From assembly GCA_003260075.1 (NCBI GenBank), contig QLIY01000503.1:1-64000 (forward strand): a DNA stretch of 64,000 nucleotides, read 5' to 3'. Under the pieces are notes generated by a model, which worked only from the letters and a program-made list of their open reading frames with translations, was not told where the DNA came from and made no database searches. The position numbers were made by a program, and so were the translations under genes. Below, in pieces: positions 44,801 to 58,800 of this stretch; the stretch's first letter is position 1, and each line of letters opens with the position of its first letter. Source of the stretch: Phallusia mammillata. Taxonomy: Eukaryota; Chordata; Ascidiacea; Phlebobranchia; Ascidiidae.

Positions 44801-46730
44801 AAGATTTTAAGACATAGATATTTTGTCTTTACAGCAGTGATTCTCAACCTCGGCTCTCAGGGCTGCATGCGGCTCTTAACTACTTATTTTGCGGCACACA
44901 CCAGACCTTATAAAATCACTAAAGATTGTATTATTACCAATACAGTAACATTATTCAATTACAGTAACATTACTCAATTAAACTATCACCGAAAATAATA
45001 ACGTACCAAGGTAATTGTTTATTGTATTGTGTCTGCATTTTTTTAATTTGTTTCATTTTTGCGGCTCCTGACACACTTGAAAAACTACCTTTCGGCCCCA
45101 ACATTACAAAAGCTTAAGAATCACCGATTTACAATATCATCACCATCATATTCAAACAGAACCTATTTAAGAAGCTACCTGTATGTCATGGCAGACAAAA
45201 CTCCCACATCAGTTGCGGAAAGAACACCAGGATATTTTTTACCGGCAACCAAACATCCAACATCGGCCCACACAGTTTTCAAACAATCCAGCGAAGGGGG
45301 GGGGGTACATCAGTTGCTGATAGAACACCAGGATATTTTTTACCGGCTACCAAACATCCAACATCGGCCCACACAGTTTTCAAACAATCCAGCGAAGGGG
45401 GGGGGGAGTGATGTTTACACTAGAGCTGACATGTTTAACATTTTCAGTGCAGCCAGTAATCAGCCAAACAAGCGTTCAGTGCGGGCTTTTGTTAATTGTT
45501 TCAATTATTGCGTACAATTGCATTGTCTTGTCTGTTGCAAGGTCTTAACAGCATCAATAACGAATTACATGGGGGGGGGGTGATGACCATAGTAAGTTGG
45601 GCAAGTGGCAGGGAAAGCTAAGACCAACAAGTGATGTTAACACTAGAGCTGACATGTTTAACATTTTCAGTGCAGCCAGTAATCAGCTCAACATGTGTTC
45701 AGTGCGGACTTTTGTTAATTGTTTCAATTATTGCACACAATTGCGTTGTCTTGTCTGTTGCAAGGTCTTAACAGCATCAATAACGAATTACATTGAAAGT
45801 AATGTTATAACTTATGCACAATATTTGCTTTAAACTTTTGCCAACAATTATACAGTATAACTAGGCATCAAGCAGCTCAAGCATTTGTTAGAAAAGTCGG
45901 CTTTGTTACATTGTTACGAAACATGACTTCATTCACATAAGTAAGTTTAATGCCCACCAAGCGTTGCCCTAGACACGCACAGTTTACGCATTTACAGCAT
46001 GGGCTGTTTGGCCTCAACAAACATTAACAGCCTGTATTTTTGATGAAAAACTTTTGACGTAAATTAATATCAATCTGCAATGAAAGTGTTAATAACAAAA
46101 CTTTACCGATTCCAAAACAGTTCAGTTGTTGAGCAGTAATCCCGGAGGGGGGGGGGTCAAGTTTAATGCCCGCCAAGCGTTGCCCTAGACACGCACAGTT
46201 TACGCATTTACGGCATGGGCTGTTTGGCCTTGACAAACATTAACAGCCTGCATTTTTGATAAAAAACTTTTGATGCAAATTAACGTCAAATCTGCACTCT
46301 ACACAGAATGTCTTTTAACGTAGATTTACAACCGCACTGAACATTTATAAAACATAACTTTACCGATTCCAAAACAGTTCAGTTGTTGAGCAGTAATCCC
46401 GGAGTCAGCTTCGATTTTAATGTTTTCAGTGTAGTTGACTAAAGCACTACACAAGAAAGAGAAAACAGAAAATTAAATTTTAAATTAGGAACACTACACA
46501 CAAGCTTAAAAGTAATTACAAAAATCATAACTGACCAAGATCATGCGCATATAGACATCTGAACTAAGGTATATGTTTAGGTGCACAAAAGCTCTCTCAC
46601 AGTTAATAAATTTACTTAAATTACATTTAAGATTTTTATTACAATTCAACAAACACTTAACACACTTCACAATATTCATTATTTCAAAATTTGTGGGCAA
46701 AATTTTCAATGACTTTGGCACTATCTTAAA

Positions 46731-46823
<93 letters not shown>

Positions 46824-49800
46824 TGTTACAACAAGCCCTCTGAAGCAGTGGTTTTCAAAGTGTGGTACGCGTACCACTAGTGGTATGCCAAAACTTTTCA
46901 TGTTGTATGCAAGTAGGTTTCTAATTTAAGTCCGATCTAAAATTGCAACTCAACTGACCCAACTGATCGGGGGGGGGGATTCCATATTTCAACCATGCAA
47001 TCCACAGAGTGGGGGCCGTAGTATGTTGGGCATGTAACAGGCAAATCTAATTGACAACTTGCATTATAGCACCTCGTTACAACAAGCCCTCTAAAGCAGT
47101 GGTTTTCAAAGTGTGGTGCGTGTAGCGTGTTTCAAAGTGGTATTTTGCAGGTGGAATGCGAGTAGGTTTCTAATTTAGGTCCGATCTAAAATTGCAATTC
47201 AACTGACCCAACTGATCAGGCCTGGTTTGGGCGAAATTCGCGTTTAAGACATTTTTAGGAATTTGCTAAATATGCTAGCCAGGTTGAGAAAATGCTATTT
47301 CTTGGTCTATGGGGGGGGGGCCAAACTCTTGTTTTGGACATTCTTTGACATTGCCAAATATGCTAGTCAGGGCTAGAAAATAGGCCTATTTCTTGGTCTA
47401 TCCATTCAAACAGGCTTTAGGATGTGGTACGCGAGTAGCTTTCTGCTATACCTAATTCAAGTCCGATCTAAGGGGGGGGGGGTTTTGGACAGTCTTGGAA
47501 GTTGCTAAATACGCTAGCCAGGTTGAGAAAATGCTATTTCTTGGTCTATTCATGTAAACAGAGTTTAAGACCTTGAGGTAGGCAGCGATAGAAAAGTTGT
47601 CAGGTGGTACTCGATCCATGTAAGTTTGAGAACCACTGCCTTAAAGGAATGATACCAAATCAAGCTCCGGGGGGGGGGGTGGTAGGCAGCAATAGAAAAG
47701 TTGTCAGGTGGTACTCGATCCATATAAGTTTGAGAACCACTGCCTTAAAGGAATGATACCAAATCAAGCTCCTTCAATGGGGTTGGCATACTGTGATTTA
47801 CAAATGAGTAAGCCATGATCGCGTCAGGGCTGATCCCAGTACAGTATGTGTGTATGTTCACCTTAGTTGTATAATAGCACATTCACTTGTTAAAGCATTT
47901 ATTCGAATTTAAGATATGGATTACAATAGGACAAACAATTGATTGCAGATCATACATTTTAATGCTGGGTTATCAATTAGTTTGCATTCAAACTCTATAC
48001 ATTAACATACAATCGGTACGTTACAGTTCTTTGCCTCCATTAAAACTGTTTAAAAAAGTTTTACAATGTAACAACACAAAGAAGAATTAGAAAACAATAG
48101 TGTCTAATAGGGATGGGCCAAGCCGAACCAGAACCCAAGTACTCAGCCGAGTAGTTGCACAAACTGACCCAAGCTTTAAATTTGCTTATTTATGCCCTGC
48201 TAAGAAACTAGTGTTCGAAAGACCGTTCTGTTTTAAAAGCGTTATATTGTGGAAAACATGTATTTTGGGGGGCCTTTACAGCTTAATTCACCGCTGGTGA
48301 GATGCTCGGTGCTCGACCAAACAGAACATTTGCATTTTTGGCCCATCCCTAGTATCTAACATCACAGAATTTAAAATCGAGGGCAGTTTACATTTGAGAA
48401 AATAACATGTGTAACAAAGCGTACAACAAAGATAAACAATTGCTTACCTATTCCGAAACATTCAAGCTGATCTGTGCTTGAACCATTGTCTGCATCTGCT
48501 TTGGTGGTATCGAATACTGCCTTGAAATCACTAAAACAATCAAGAATTAGAGCATGAATCCTAAACTATGGATCCATTGGCCTCCAAAGTCAAATAAACA
48601 TAAAATGATTTTGTAGTAAATATAAATAAGCATATTCATTCTACAGATAAACTTCTTCGAATGTATTTTTTTTAATTTGCAAAGAGGTGTTTTAGCAGTG
48701 ACATAAAAATAAATCAACAAAAACACTGTTCTATTTTATTTTGCAGCTCATTATTAAGTGTTGTAAATGTTTAGCAGAAAAAAACGAATAATATTGGTTT
48801 GATTTTTTGACTAAACATTTCCAAACTGGCAAAGTAACTTTTATTATAATCAATTTTTTAAAAAGCTTTTATTTTTTTCACACAAAATACAACTAAAATA
48901 GTAATTATGCACATCCAGGGGCCCGAGGAACTACAAAACAATATTTTTAGAAGTATTTGAGTTGCAGCAAAATAAGTTTGGAAACCACTGACTTAAAAAT
49001 CCAGTCATGTTCTTACGGTGGACCATTGGTACCTTTAAGTGGCTCTAAATTTGGTTTTATCCAGTGAGTGCTATTTGGTTCAGTTATTTGTGAACATAAA
49101 ACACAAGACTGATACCAGATAATAACTTAAACACTGACCCAGGGGTCGGCAACCTTTTATGCGACGCATGCCAATATAATTGTTATTTTCATTTGTCAAT
49201 AACCTCATGTGCCAACGTTTTTCAAAATAATAGTGGTTCGTGCCAGCGGATATCAATAATAAAGAAAAGGCAGAGTGTTTTGTGCATGTAAGGCTGAATT
49301 TAAGACCATGACATGATAGGGGGGGGGGCCATTTGTCAATGACCTCGTGTGCCAACGTTTTTCAAAATAATAGTGGTTCGTGCCAGCAGATATCATTAAT
49401 AAAGAGAAATCAGAGTGTTTTGTGCATGTAAGGCTGAATTTAAGACCATGACATGATAAAAACTAAAAACAAGCAGTGTAGCAGGTTAAATTGTTATTTC
49501 AATATAAACAAGCAAACCGGTTGGCGTGCCATGAAAAACCACCTCGCATGCAGGCCTCTGCACTCACCTATAAGTTAAAGCAGATAGAGCTGCAGCTTCA
49601 CTGGAAGAAAGTTTAGTTGGAAAGTTATCACCTCCAGTTAAACACCCAATGTTTAACCAAACTTTATTCAAACAAGCTATTGAATGCGGTCCGTAGTAAG
49701 CAGGGCACTCAGTAGGAAAGTCTGAAACATTAAAGTGATGATAAAACTGAAAATATGTCTTATATCAGCTAAGTCATGTTACCTATTCCAAAACAGTTAA

Positions 49801-52800
49801 GTTGTTGAGCAGAAATCCCTGCATCTGCCTCATTTTTTATTGTCTCCATGCTTAACACCAAGTCACTGTAGGTAATAATATTGCATTGTGGGGGGGGGGT
49901 AAAGTGAAAATATGTTTTATGTGAGCTAAGTCATGTTACCTATTCCAAAACAGTTCAGTTGTTGAGCAGAAATCCCTGCATCTGCCTCATTTTTTATCGT
50001 CTCCATGCTTAACACCAAGTCACTGTAGGTAATAATATTGCATTGTTTTGTGCACTTAACAAAGTTACGTTAAGAATAAAAAGATTAGGATAAACAAATA
50101 CAAAAATGAAAACAAATCCAGTTGTGGATATTCATACTAAACTGAGTCAGTTTTATTACGCTGCATACATTGCAAAACGTTTGCAAAACGCAGATCGATT
50201 CAAGTGTGCCAAAAGCTACAGTTCAGTATATTGACATTAGGATATACTTTTAAAGATATAAGTTTGAGGTCAGTATTTCATACATTTTTTCAGTCACAAA
50301 CCCCTACAAAAAAGCTATGATTAAGAAACCGTGGTTTAAAAATTTTTACAAGTTGTCAAAATGGCTGAGTGCCTGGTGTTTACAAACTTGTGGGCTCCAA
50401 TCCTATTTTTGTCACTTGTGTTTACCTGAGAAAGAAACTTGAGCGGGGGGGGGGTAGGTCAGTATTTCATACATTTTTTCAGTCACAAACCCCTACAAAA
50501 AAGATATGATTAAGAAACCGTGGTTTAAAAATTGTTACAAGTTGTCAAAATGGCTGAGTGCCTGGTGTTTACAAACTAGTGGGCCCCAATCCTATTTTTG
50601 TCACTTGTGTTTACCTGAGAAAGAAACTTGAGCAACATTGCTCCAACCCAGTGGTTCCAATGGGTTGAACTAAATTAAAATCACCAACAAAAGATGGTTC
50701 AACAGGCTTGCAATAAAACAGGCAGCTTGCCTAAGTTGAAAGAAGCAAATAAAAAAGAAAAAAACAAGCAACAGAAAAACAAAACAAACAGCTTGATGGC
50801 GGAATTATTGTGAGGATAATGCATTGAGGCATTGCTTGCCCACAGTGCATAAAAATGAAACAAACAAACAACTATCATACCTGTATGTTAAAGCTGACCA
50901 TGTAGTAGCATCAGTTGACGTAATAACGCTTGGATATTTATTACCAGCTGGCAAACAACCAACATTGGACCAAACCACTTTCAGGCAATCCAATGTATGG
51001 GGTCCATAGTAAGTTGGACAATCGGTAGGAAAATCTATAAATATAATCATATGAGTGAAGGACTTAGGAAATGGGGCAGGGATATGTGCTAAGATTTTAT
51101 GAGACAAATTTGCAGGATCATTTTGTTTAAATTGCAAAGTGCTTTTGAAAAAGTGCAGTAAAAATGTCCTCAATTTACAAAGAAATTATCAACAAAATAG
51201 GCCTAATAAAAAAAGGACCGGTATTTGCAACTTGTCTTGATTAAAAGTAAACAAATAAAACAGGGGGGGGGGGTTTAAAATTGCAAAGTGATTTTGAAAA
51301 AGTGCAGTAAAAATGTACACAATTTACAAAGAAATTATCAACAAAATAGGCCTAATAAAAAAAGACCGGTATTTGCAACTTGTCTTGATTAAAAGTAAAC
51401 AAATAAAACAGAAAATTAACCAAGTAACACTAAGACTATACATAAAATGATGCTTGATCACAAATCAACTATGGAGCTTGTAAGTAGTGAACACTATATT
51501 GCATACTTCACAGAAATCACTTTTTACCGATAATAACAAATGTGGAAACATGTTCAACAAAATGTATTAAAAGATCTCTCATAATCAGTCTTCTAAAAAT
51601 TAACTGCTACATGGTTTTAAAGAAAATAAGGTGCAATTTAAATCCTTTTTTTCCTCATAAATTGATCGTGCGCCTTATAAGCCGGTGCGCCTAATATATG
51701 GACCAAGTAGTGCTTAATCGCTTTGTTTAATGAGCATTATACGGTAACCCATACTCCTTAAAATACGTTGCGTTCTATAGCCCGGTGCGCCTTATGTATG
51801 AACAAAAAACTAATCAAAGCAATTTATTGACAGTGCGCCTTATAGTCGGGTGCGCTTTCTGGTCCGTAAAATACGGTACATGGTTTCAAAGGAAATAAGA
51901 CAACACTCACTGATTCCAAAACAGGCTAGCTGCTTTATTCCCAAGCCAGCATCTGCATCAGCTTTTACGTTGTCAAAATTTGTTGCAACATCCCTGAAAA
52001 AAAAGTATAAGATCTTAATGTCAAGTTCGACTGAATACAAACACAATAGGGGCTATTATAAGTAACTTAAACTGTTAATATTGGACAAAAACAACTAAAG
52101 AGAGCAAATTGATGAAAACAAGAGCAAACATGTTATGTCTAGTGGTGAAATTTATTCGAATCAAATTTGTTATTGGACATTTAATGACCTGGGGGGGGGG
52201 ATTGTCAAAATTTGTTACAACATCCCTGAAAAAAAGTATAAAATCTTAATGTCAAGTTCGACTGAATACAAACACAATAGGAGCACTTAAACTGCTAATA
52301 TTGGGCAAAAACAACTAAAGAGAGCAAATAGGTGAAAACAAGAGCAAACATGTTATGTCTACTGGTGAAATTTATTCGAATCAAATTTGTTATTGGACAT
52401 TTAATGACCTGGGGGGGGGGTAAGACTTTATGTAATATTGAGCAAATATAATTCTTTTATAGTAAAAGAACATGTCAAAGAATTTTGAATCCCAATATTA
52501 GACAACGAAGTGTTTGGTTTTACAAAAGTTCTTCAGGACTTAAATTTAACAAAACAAATTTAGGGCCAATGTAGGCATCCTAAGATGTCAAAAACAGGAC
52601 ACAAACAATTACAAAACGAAAAAGTAAAACCAATTTAAACAACTTAAGTCTCCTGGAGTATTTTAGTAAATGCATTTTTATCAGTGCTCATATCAATGCG
52701 AACTAAAAAAAATACGTAAGTATGAATACTAACTGATATGTCAAAGCAGAAAGTGTAGCAGGGGGGGGGGGGGGGGGGGGTCATATCAATGCGAACTGAA

Positions 52801-55800
52801 AAATTACGTAAGTATGAATACTAACTGATATGTCAAAGCAGAAAGTGTAGCAATTTCAGTGGAGTTAAGTTTGCTGGGGTAATCATGTCCTGCTGTTAAG
52901 CAATCTGCATTCAACCAAATGGTGTTCAAACAAGCTTCAGAATGTGGTCCATAGAAGGTTGGACAATCAGGGGGGGGGGGCAAGCCTTTATGTGATATTG
53001 AGCAAATATAATTCTTTCATAGTTAAAGAACATGTCAAAAAAATTTGAATCCCAATATCACATAACGTCTCATAAAGTGTTTGGTTTTACAAAAGTTCTT
53101 CAGGAGTTAAATTTAACAAAACAAATTTAGGGCCAATGTTGGCATCTTAAGATGTCAAAAACAGGACACAAACACTTGAAGAACGAAAAAGTAAAACCAA
53201 TTTAAACAACTTAAGTCTCCTGGAGTATTTTAGTAAATGCATTTTTATCAGTGCTCATATCAATGCGAACTGAAAAATTACGTAAGTATGAATACTAACT
53301 GATATGTCAAAGCAGAAAGTGTAGCAATTTCAGTTGAGTTAAGTTTGCTGGGGTAATTATGTCCTGCTGTTAAGCAATCGGCATTCAACCAAATGGTGTT
53401 CAAACAAGCTTCAGAATGTGGTCCATAGAAGGTTGGACAATCAGTGGGCAAANAGGGTAAATCTGCATGTTGGAACTCAGATAAGAACAACGTTAATTAA
53501 CACTGACTATACCAAAACATCTGTTGAAAAGCGGCTTTTTACCCCCATTGTTAAACCAGTGAATTTCGACCAGTGAAGGGGGGGGGGTGGGCAAATCTGC
53601 ACAATAGAACTCAGGTTTGATATATGTTAGGCAATGTTTTTTGTAAAACCAAATCACCTAAACAATCTCCTGATAATATATGTATATAGATGTAAGTTTA
53701 ATAAGTTTTATCACACTGCGGTTGCCAGTTTGTAGCCGAACAAGCTTGTTATGACTGTTTTTATGTGTGTTACCAACACTTTTGCTGCTTTATAAGTACT
53801 TTGCGTTTCAAGATATGTCATTTCCTAATGAAGGTGTCTGATATCAAATGTTGATGAGTTATAATAAAACTGCTGGAAGAGCAATACTCCTTAATACATT
53901 ATCCTAGCAACTAACAGCTTAATTATAAATGCATCTCATTAAACGTTAAAACATTTGCACAAGCTCTTTATCCCAGTGGTTCTAAACCTCAAACTTGATG
54001 AAACTTATTCATATTCCAGTCAACAATGATTGACATAAGTAAATCTAACTGCAGTAATCGACATAAAACTCCAAATTAAAATTGATGGTTTTCATACTGA
54101 CTGGCATTTTAAGAATGTTATTTGATAAATGTTTGAAACTTTCCTTTCACAAACAGGCTAAAACAGCCTCTTTTTTAAAAAAAACTCTCATACCCCTTCT
54201 TAGGTTTTTCGCACCCCAAGACAGCACACCCACAGACCCCTGTTTAAGAACCCCTGAATTGCCCCAATGAAAACAGACTACCCGCATTGAAATCAGTACC
54301 TACAGTGGGAAACGCAGAATTGGAATAAAGTTGAGGAAATTATAGAGTTTACCTATTCCGAAACAATTCAGCTGTTGTGACGAATCGCCCGCATCTGCTT
54401 CGGTCTTGATTAAAGTCAAGTCATCCACCAAATCACTGCATAGAAATAAATGAAAAAATCACAGCAGGTAAGTGTAAAATTAATTGCCAGAAAACGTTTT
54501 CTAAAAACTCTTTTTTCTTTTCTTTACCATGATTTAAAAAAAATCTAAAATAGTTATTTCAAGGGGGGGGGGCTGTGTTAAACAGTAACTCTTGAACACA
54601 GGAATGCACTGATTTCATCACAAAGAAAAAAACTAAAATTTAGGTTTCAACACAATTGACTTCAAACCAACAACCAATCACAGCAGTTAAGTGTAAAATT
54701 GATTACCAGAAAATGTTTTCTAAAAACTCTTTTTTCTTTTCTTTACCATAATTTAAAAAAATCTAAAATAGCTATTTCAATGTTATGAACACTTAAACTT
54801 ACGTGTAGGTTGATTTGGCCAAAAGATCTCTTTCTGATGCAGCGAGAGCATCAGGTCGTTTATAACCCGCTGGTAAACATCCAACTGCTGTCCAAACAAC
54901 GTTCAAACAAGCCAGTGAATGGGGGGGGGGGCAGCGAGAGCATCAGGTCGTTTGTAACCCGCAGGTAAACATCCAACTGCCGTCCAAACGACGTTCAAAC
55001 AAGCCAATGAATGAGGACCGTAATATGTTGGGCAATCCGTTGGAAAATCTGGAGACAAAACAATGTTCTTCAAAAAGCATCACACAAGTTACTGTTCCAA
55101 TGTAACACAATCCCACTACAAATGAACCCTTTTAATATATGACCAAGCTTTTTAAGCAATTAAATAATATATGTAATTAGGCAGAAGATCGTTTGTAACA
55201 AGTGATAAGCTGCATATATATATATATATATTTATATATATATGCAGCTTATCACTAAATATATGCAGCTTATCACTTATTCCGGTATTTCGTTCCGGAC
55301 ATTTAACATCAAACAATTGCTAAAAATTTCGCGCCGTTAAGCTGTGATAAAAATTTAAGCTCCTGCAATTTAAATCCGTTTGACCATCATTGGGGGGGGG
55401 GGACTAATTGAATTATCTAACGAACTGTAAGCCATTGCTCAGAGAGCTGCAAACACATTTTAAGTAAGCCACAGAACTTAATAAAGATGTACTGAATTAT
55501 GATATTTTATGCTCTTATATTTTCCTTGTTGAAAAGGGCAATTTTATCTAAAAACACTTTTGTTGTTTTGCAACTCTTTCACAACGGCCCTAACTTTTTG
55601 AAAATTGCTTGACCATCATGACACTATGAAGAAGTATTTTATGCGCTTATAAAGTGGCGTTTAGGTGAGACATAGTATTTAGTCAACTGTCTTACTTATT
55701 CCAAAACAATTGAGTTGTTGAGTTCCATTTCCAGCATCTGCTTCTGTCTTCACGTTTTCAGTATAGGTTACCAATGCACTGAAAACAAGGTCAATAGTAA

Positions 55801-58800
55801 ACAGTTGTTTCAATAATTGAAATGGAAAAGACAACTTCAAGTGTTGTGTTGAAACAATAAAGATACTGTGATGTCACACTCACACAACTGCAATTGAAGG
55901 GGGGGGGGGTCTGCTTCTGTCTTCACGTTTTCAGTGTAGGTTACCAATGCACTGAAAAAAAGGTCGAAACAATAAAGATACTGTGATGTCACACTCACAC
56001 AACTGCAATTGAACAACACATTAGTCACTGTTGTTGTTTTGCTCCAAAACAAATGTATGTTTTTTATTTTTTGGTGGAAATTACACATGTATGAAGGTAA
56101 AAAACGCTAGTTGCGAGTTTCAATGATCACTTAGCAATTCTGATTAGCCACTTCAAATTGCCAGAAAAAAATAGACCTTGACAAAGATAGATTCGTGCTT
56201 TTAATGTATAATTGTATTGGAATAACAACACAATTAATTTTGATTTTTTACTGAACGTTTATGTGCTCGATTTGTTTAGAAAAGTTTTGTAATCCCTGAG
56301 CTTAGTATGAGAATAAACATAAAAAAAACTTACTTGTATGTCAATCCAGATAGAGCAGATTCTTCTGTTGAAGTGAGTTTGGGAGGATATTTATGACCCA
56401 CTGGTAAACATTTCTCTGCGATCCAAACCACCGTCATACAAGCGATTGAGTGAGGACCATAGTAGGTTGGACATGAAGCAGGCAAATCTAAAAAATGAAA
56501 GATTGTTCTCACATTTCCATTACCCTGAGAATAAGGTCACTTTAAAAACGGTGGAACTGTTTTGTTAAATCCGTTCAAAAACATCAACTACAACAGTAAC
56601 CAGGAAGAGTTTTAAACCTTCTGGTGAGAAATTTACTTTATTGCTACATGTGGTTTGTAAATAGACAAGCTCTGAAAATATAACCTGTAAAGTTGATAAA
56701 TTACAAAATTTTAAATGATCTTTGTATTGTTAAGGGAGGAATTTAACGATAAAGGTTGGATACCAGTGCACTAACTTTTAGACAATGAAATAAATTGAAT
56801 TCTGCTTCAAACATATTTTACCCTAAATAGGTGGTTTAAACTTTTTGGTGTGCTTAATCTGATTTCCCACAAAAGCATGTTTTGGTGTTTTGTCAAAATT
56901 CAGTAGAGGACCAACATAGTAAAGCTGCAGACAGTGCACACTGTTTCAACCCATAAGGTCCCATTAGTCCTGCGGTAACGAGAGATAGGCTGTATTGGCT
57001 AGTGTAGCCATTCGGCTGCACTGATGAGACCTTATAGGTTCGAACAGTGTGCTCTGTCTGCAGCTTATCATTCATTGGCTCGGTGCTTTAAAAAACACAG
57101 TTGTTTTTTATTTGCTTGCTTTTTATTCAAAATACTTCTACAAAAATAGGTTCAGGGTGCAAATTGTCATGCAGAAGAAATGTCAACTGGGTTATAGGTC
57201 GCAAGTGCCACTTACGTATTCCAAAACAGTTGAGTTGGTGGGTGCTTGATCCATTGTCTGCACTTGCCTTAATACTTGCAAATTGTAACTTTAGAACACT
57301 GAAAAAGATTTCACATTAACATAAAAACACAAAAATTTTAGTTTCAAAATTATTAGAGATCAACAAGAATATAAAACCTACCAAGTTTGTACATCAAACC
57401 AAGATTTCAACATAACAAATAAATGAATAATAATCTATAACAAAGATTCTTATAAATTAATAACAATGATATAGGTTTTAGGTAATGAGTTTGCAGACAC
57501 AATTACTTCTATCAATGGCCTTTATGATAAGGTTTAATCAAAACAGTATACAGGGCCAACTATCATCCAAATGAGTTCATGGTATTACAGAAACTTACTC
57601 AAAAGTTAGTTTTTCAAGTATTGCGATCTCGGAAGCTGAAAGTCGATCTGGATATTCGTGACCCGCTGGCAAACATCCAGTAATGTTCCAAACCGTCCTC
57701 AAACAACTGATGGAGTGAGGACCATTGTATGTTGGGCACTGAGGTGGTAAATCTTAAAACAAAGAAAGAAATTGAGTTAACGACTTGATTCGGTATCATG
57801 CCTTCAAATGGCCTGGCATACTGTTATTTATACATGAGTGTGCCATGATCGCTGGTCTGCATAGATGCTTCAGGCCTCATTCCAGTGATGAATTTATGTT
57901 TATCTTAACTTTAGTTTATCTCCTGGGCTACACTAACTGAAATGATGAATTTCTGACACAGATACTGAGATAAAGCAATTCCAAAACCCTGCACTGAAAG
58001 AATGGTCCTGGGGGGGGGGTAAACCAAGATTTGAACATAACAAATAAATGAATAATAATCTAATGACTTTAGGTAATGAGTTTGCAGACACAATCACTTC
58101 TATCAATGGCCTTTATGATAAGCTTTAATCAAAACAGTATACTAGGCCTTCTATCATCAAAATGAGTTTATCGTAATACAGAAACTTACTCAAAAGTTAG
58201 TTTTTCAAGTACTGCGATCTCGGAAGCTGAAAGTCGATCTGGATATTCGTGACCCGCTGGCAAACATCCAGTAATGTTCCAAACCGTCCTCAAACAACTA
58301 ATGGAGTGAGGACCATTGTATGTTGGACACTGAGGTGGTAAATCTTAAAACAAAGAAAGAAATTGAGTTAACGGCTTGATTCGGTATCATGCCTTCAAAC
58401 GGCCTGGCATACTGTTATTTATACATGAGTGTGCCATGATCGCTGGTCTGCATAGATGCTTCAGGCCTCATTCCAGTGATGAATTTATGTTTATCTTAAC
58501 TTTAGTTTATCTCCTGGGCTACACTAACTGAAATGATGAATTTCTGACACAGATACTGAGATAAAGCAATTCCAAAACCCTGCACTGAAAGAATGGTCCT
58601 GAAAACTCTTTGCAGTTAAAGAACCCAGGTTTATTAAGTTCATCATAATATATGGATCCCAGTGTTTAAGTACCCATTTTAATGCTTGAAATCTTTCAAA
58701 ACTTGTTGAATCTAGTAAACCACTGCACTGAAAAACAAGGTTTCTAACACACCACACATATTGACAAATGCTCATGTACAAAATTTTTAAATAAATTACT

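Noticed and set aside
45059..45583. 174-codon plus-strand ORF
   Set aside because: Antisense shadow of unit 33 exon A and its duplicated fragments, joined through filler.
46500..46730. Minus-strand ORF extending from the 92-G run as a separate gene
   Set aside because: No repeat-unit features, no splice sites in register, and its length depends on the filler.
46573..46929. Long poly-glycine and poly-proline ORFs (also at 1768-2022, 2299-2493, 20074-20313, 32653-32947, 60163-60414)
   Set aside because: They exist only because a run of G is open in all frames; the runs are gap filler and no codon variation is present.
55199..55279. A rho-independent-type terminator hairpin
   Set aside because: Eukaryotic intron context and an AT microsatellite stem; no functional role is implied.
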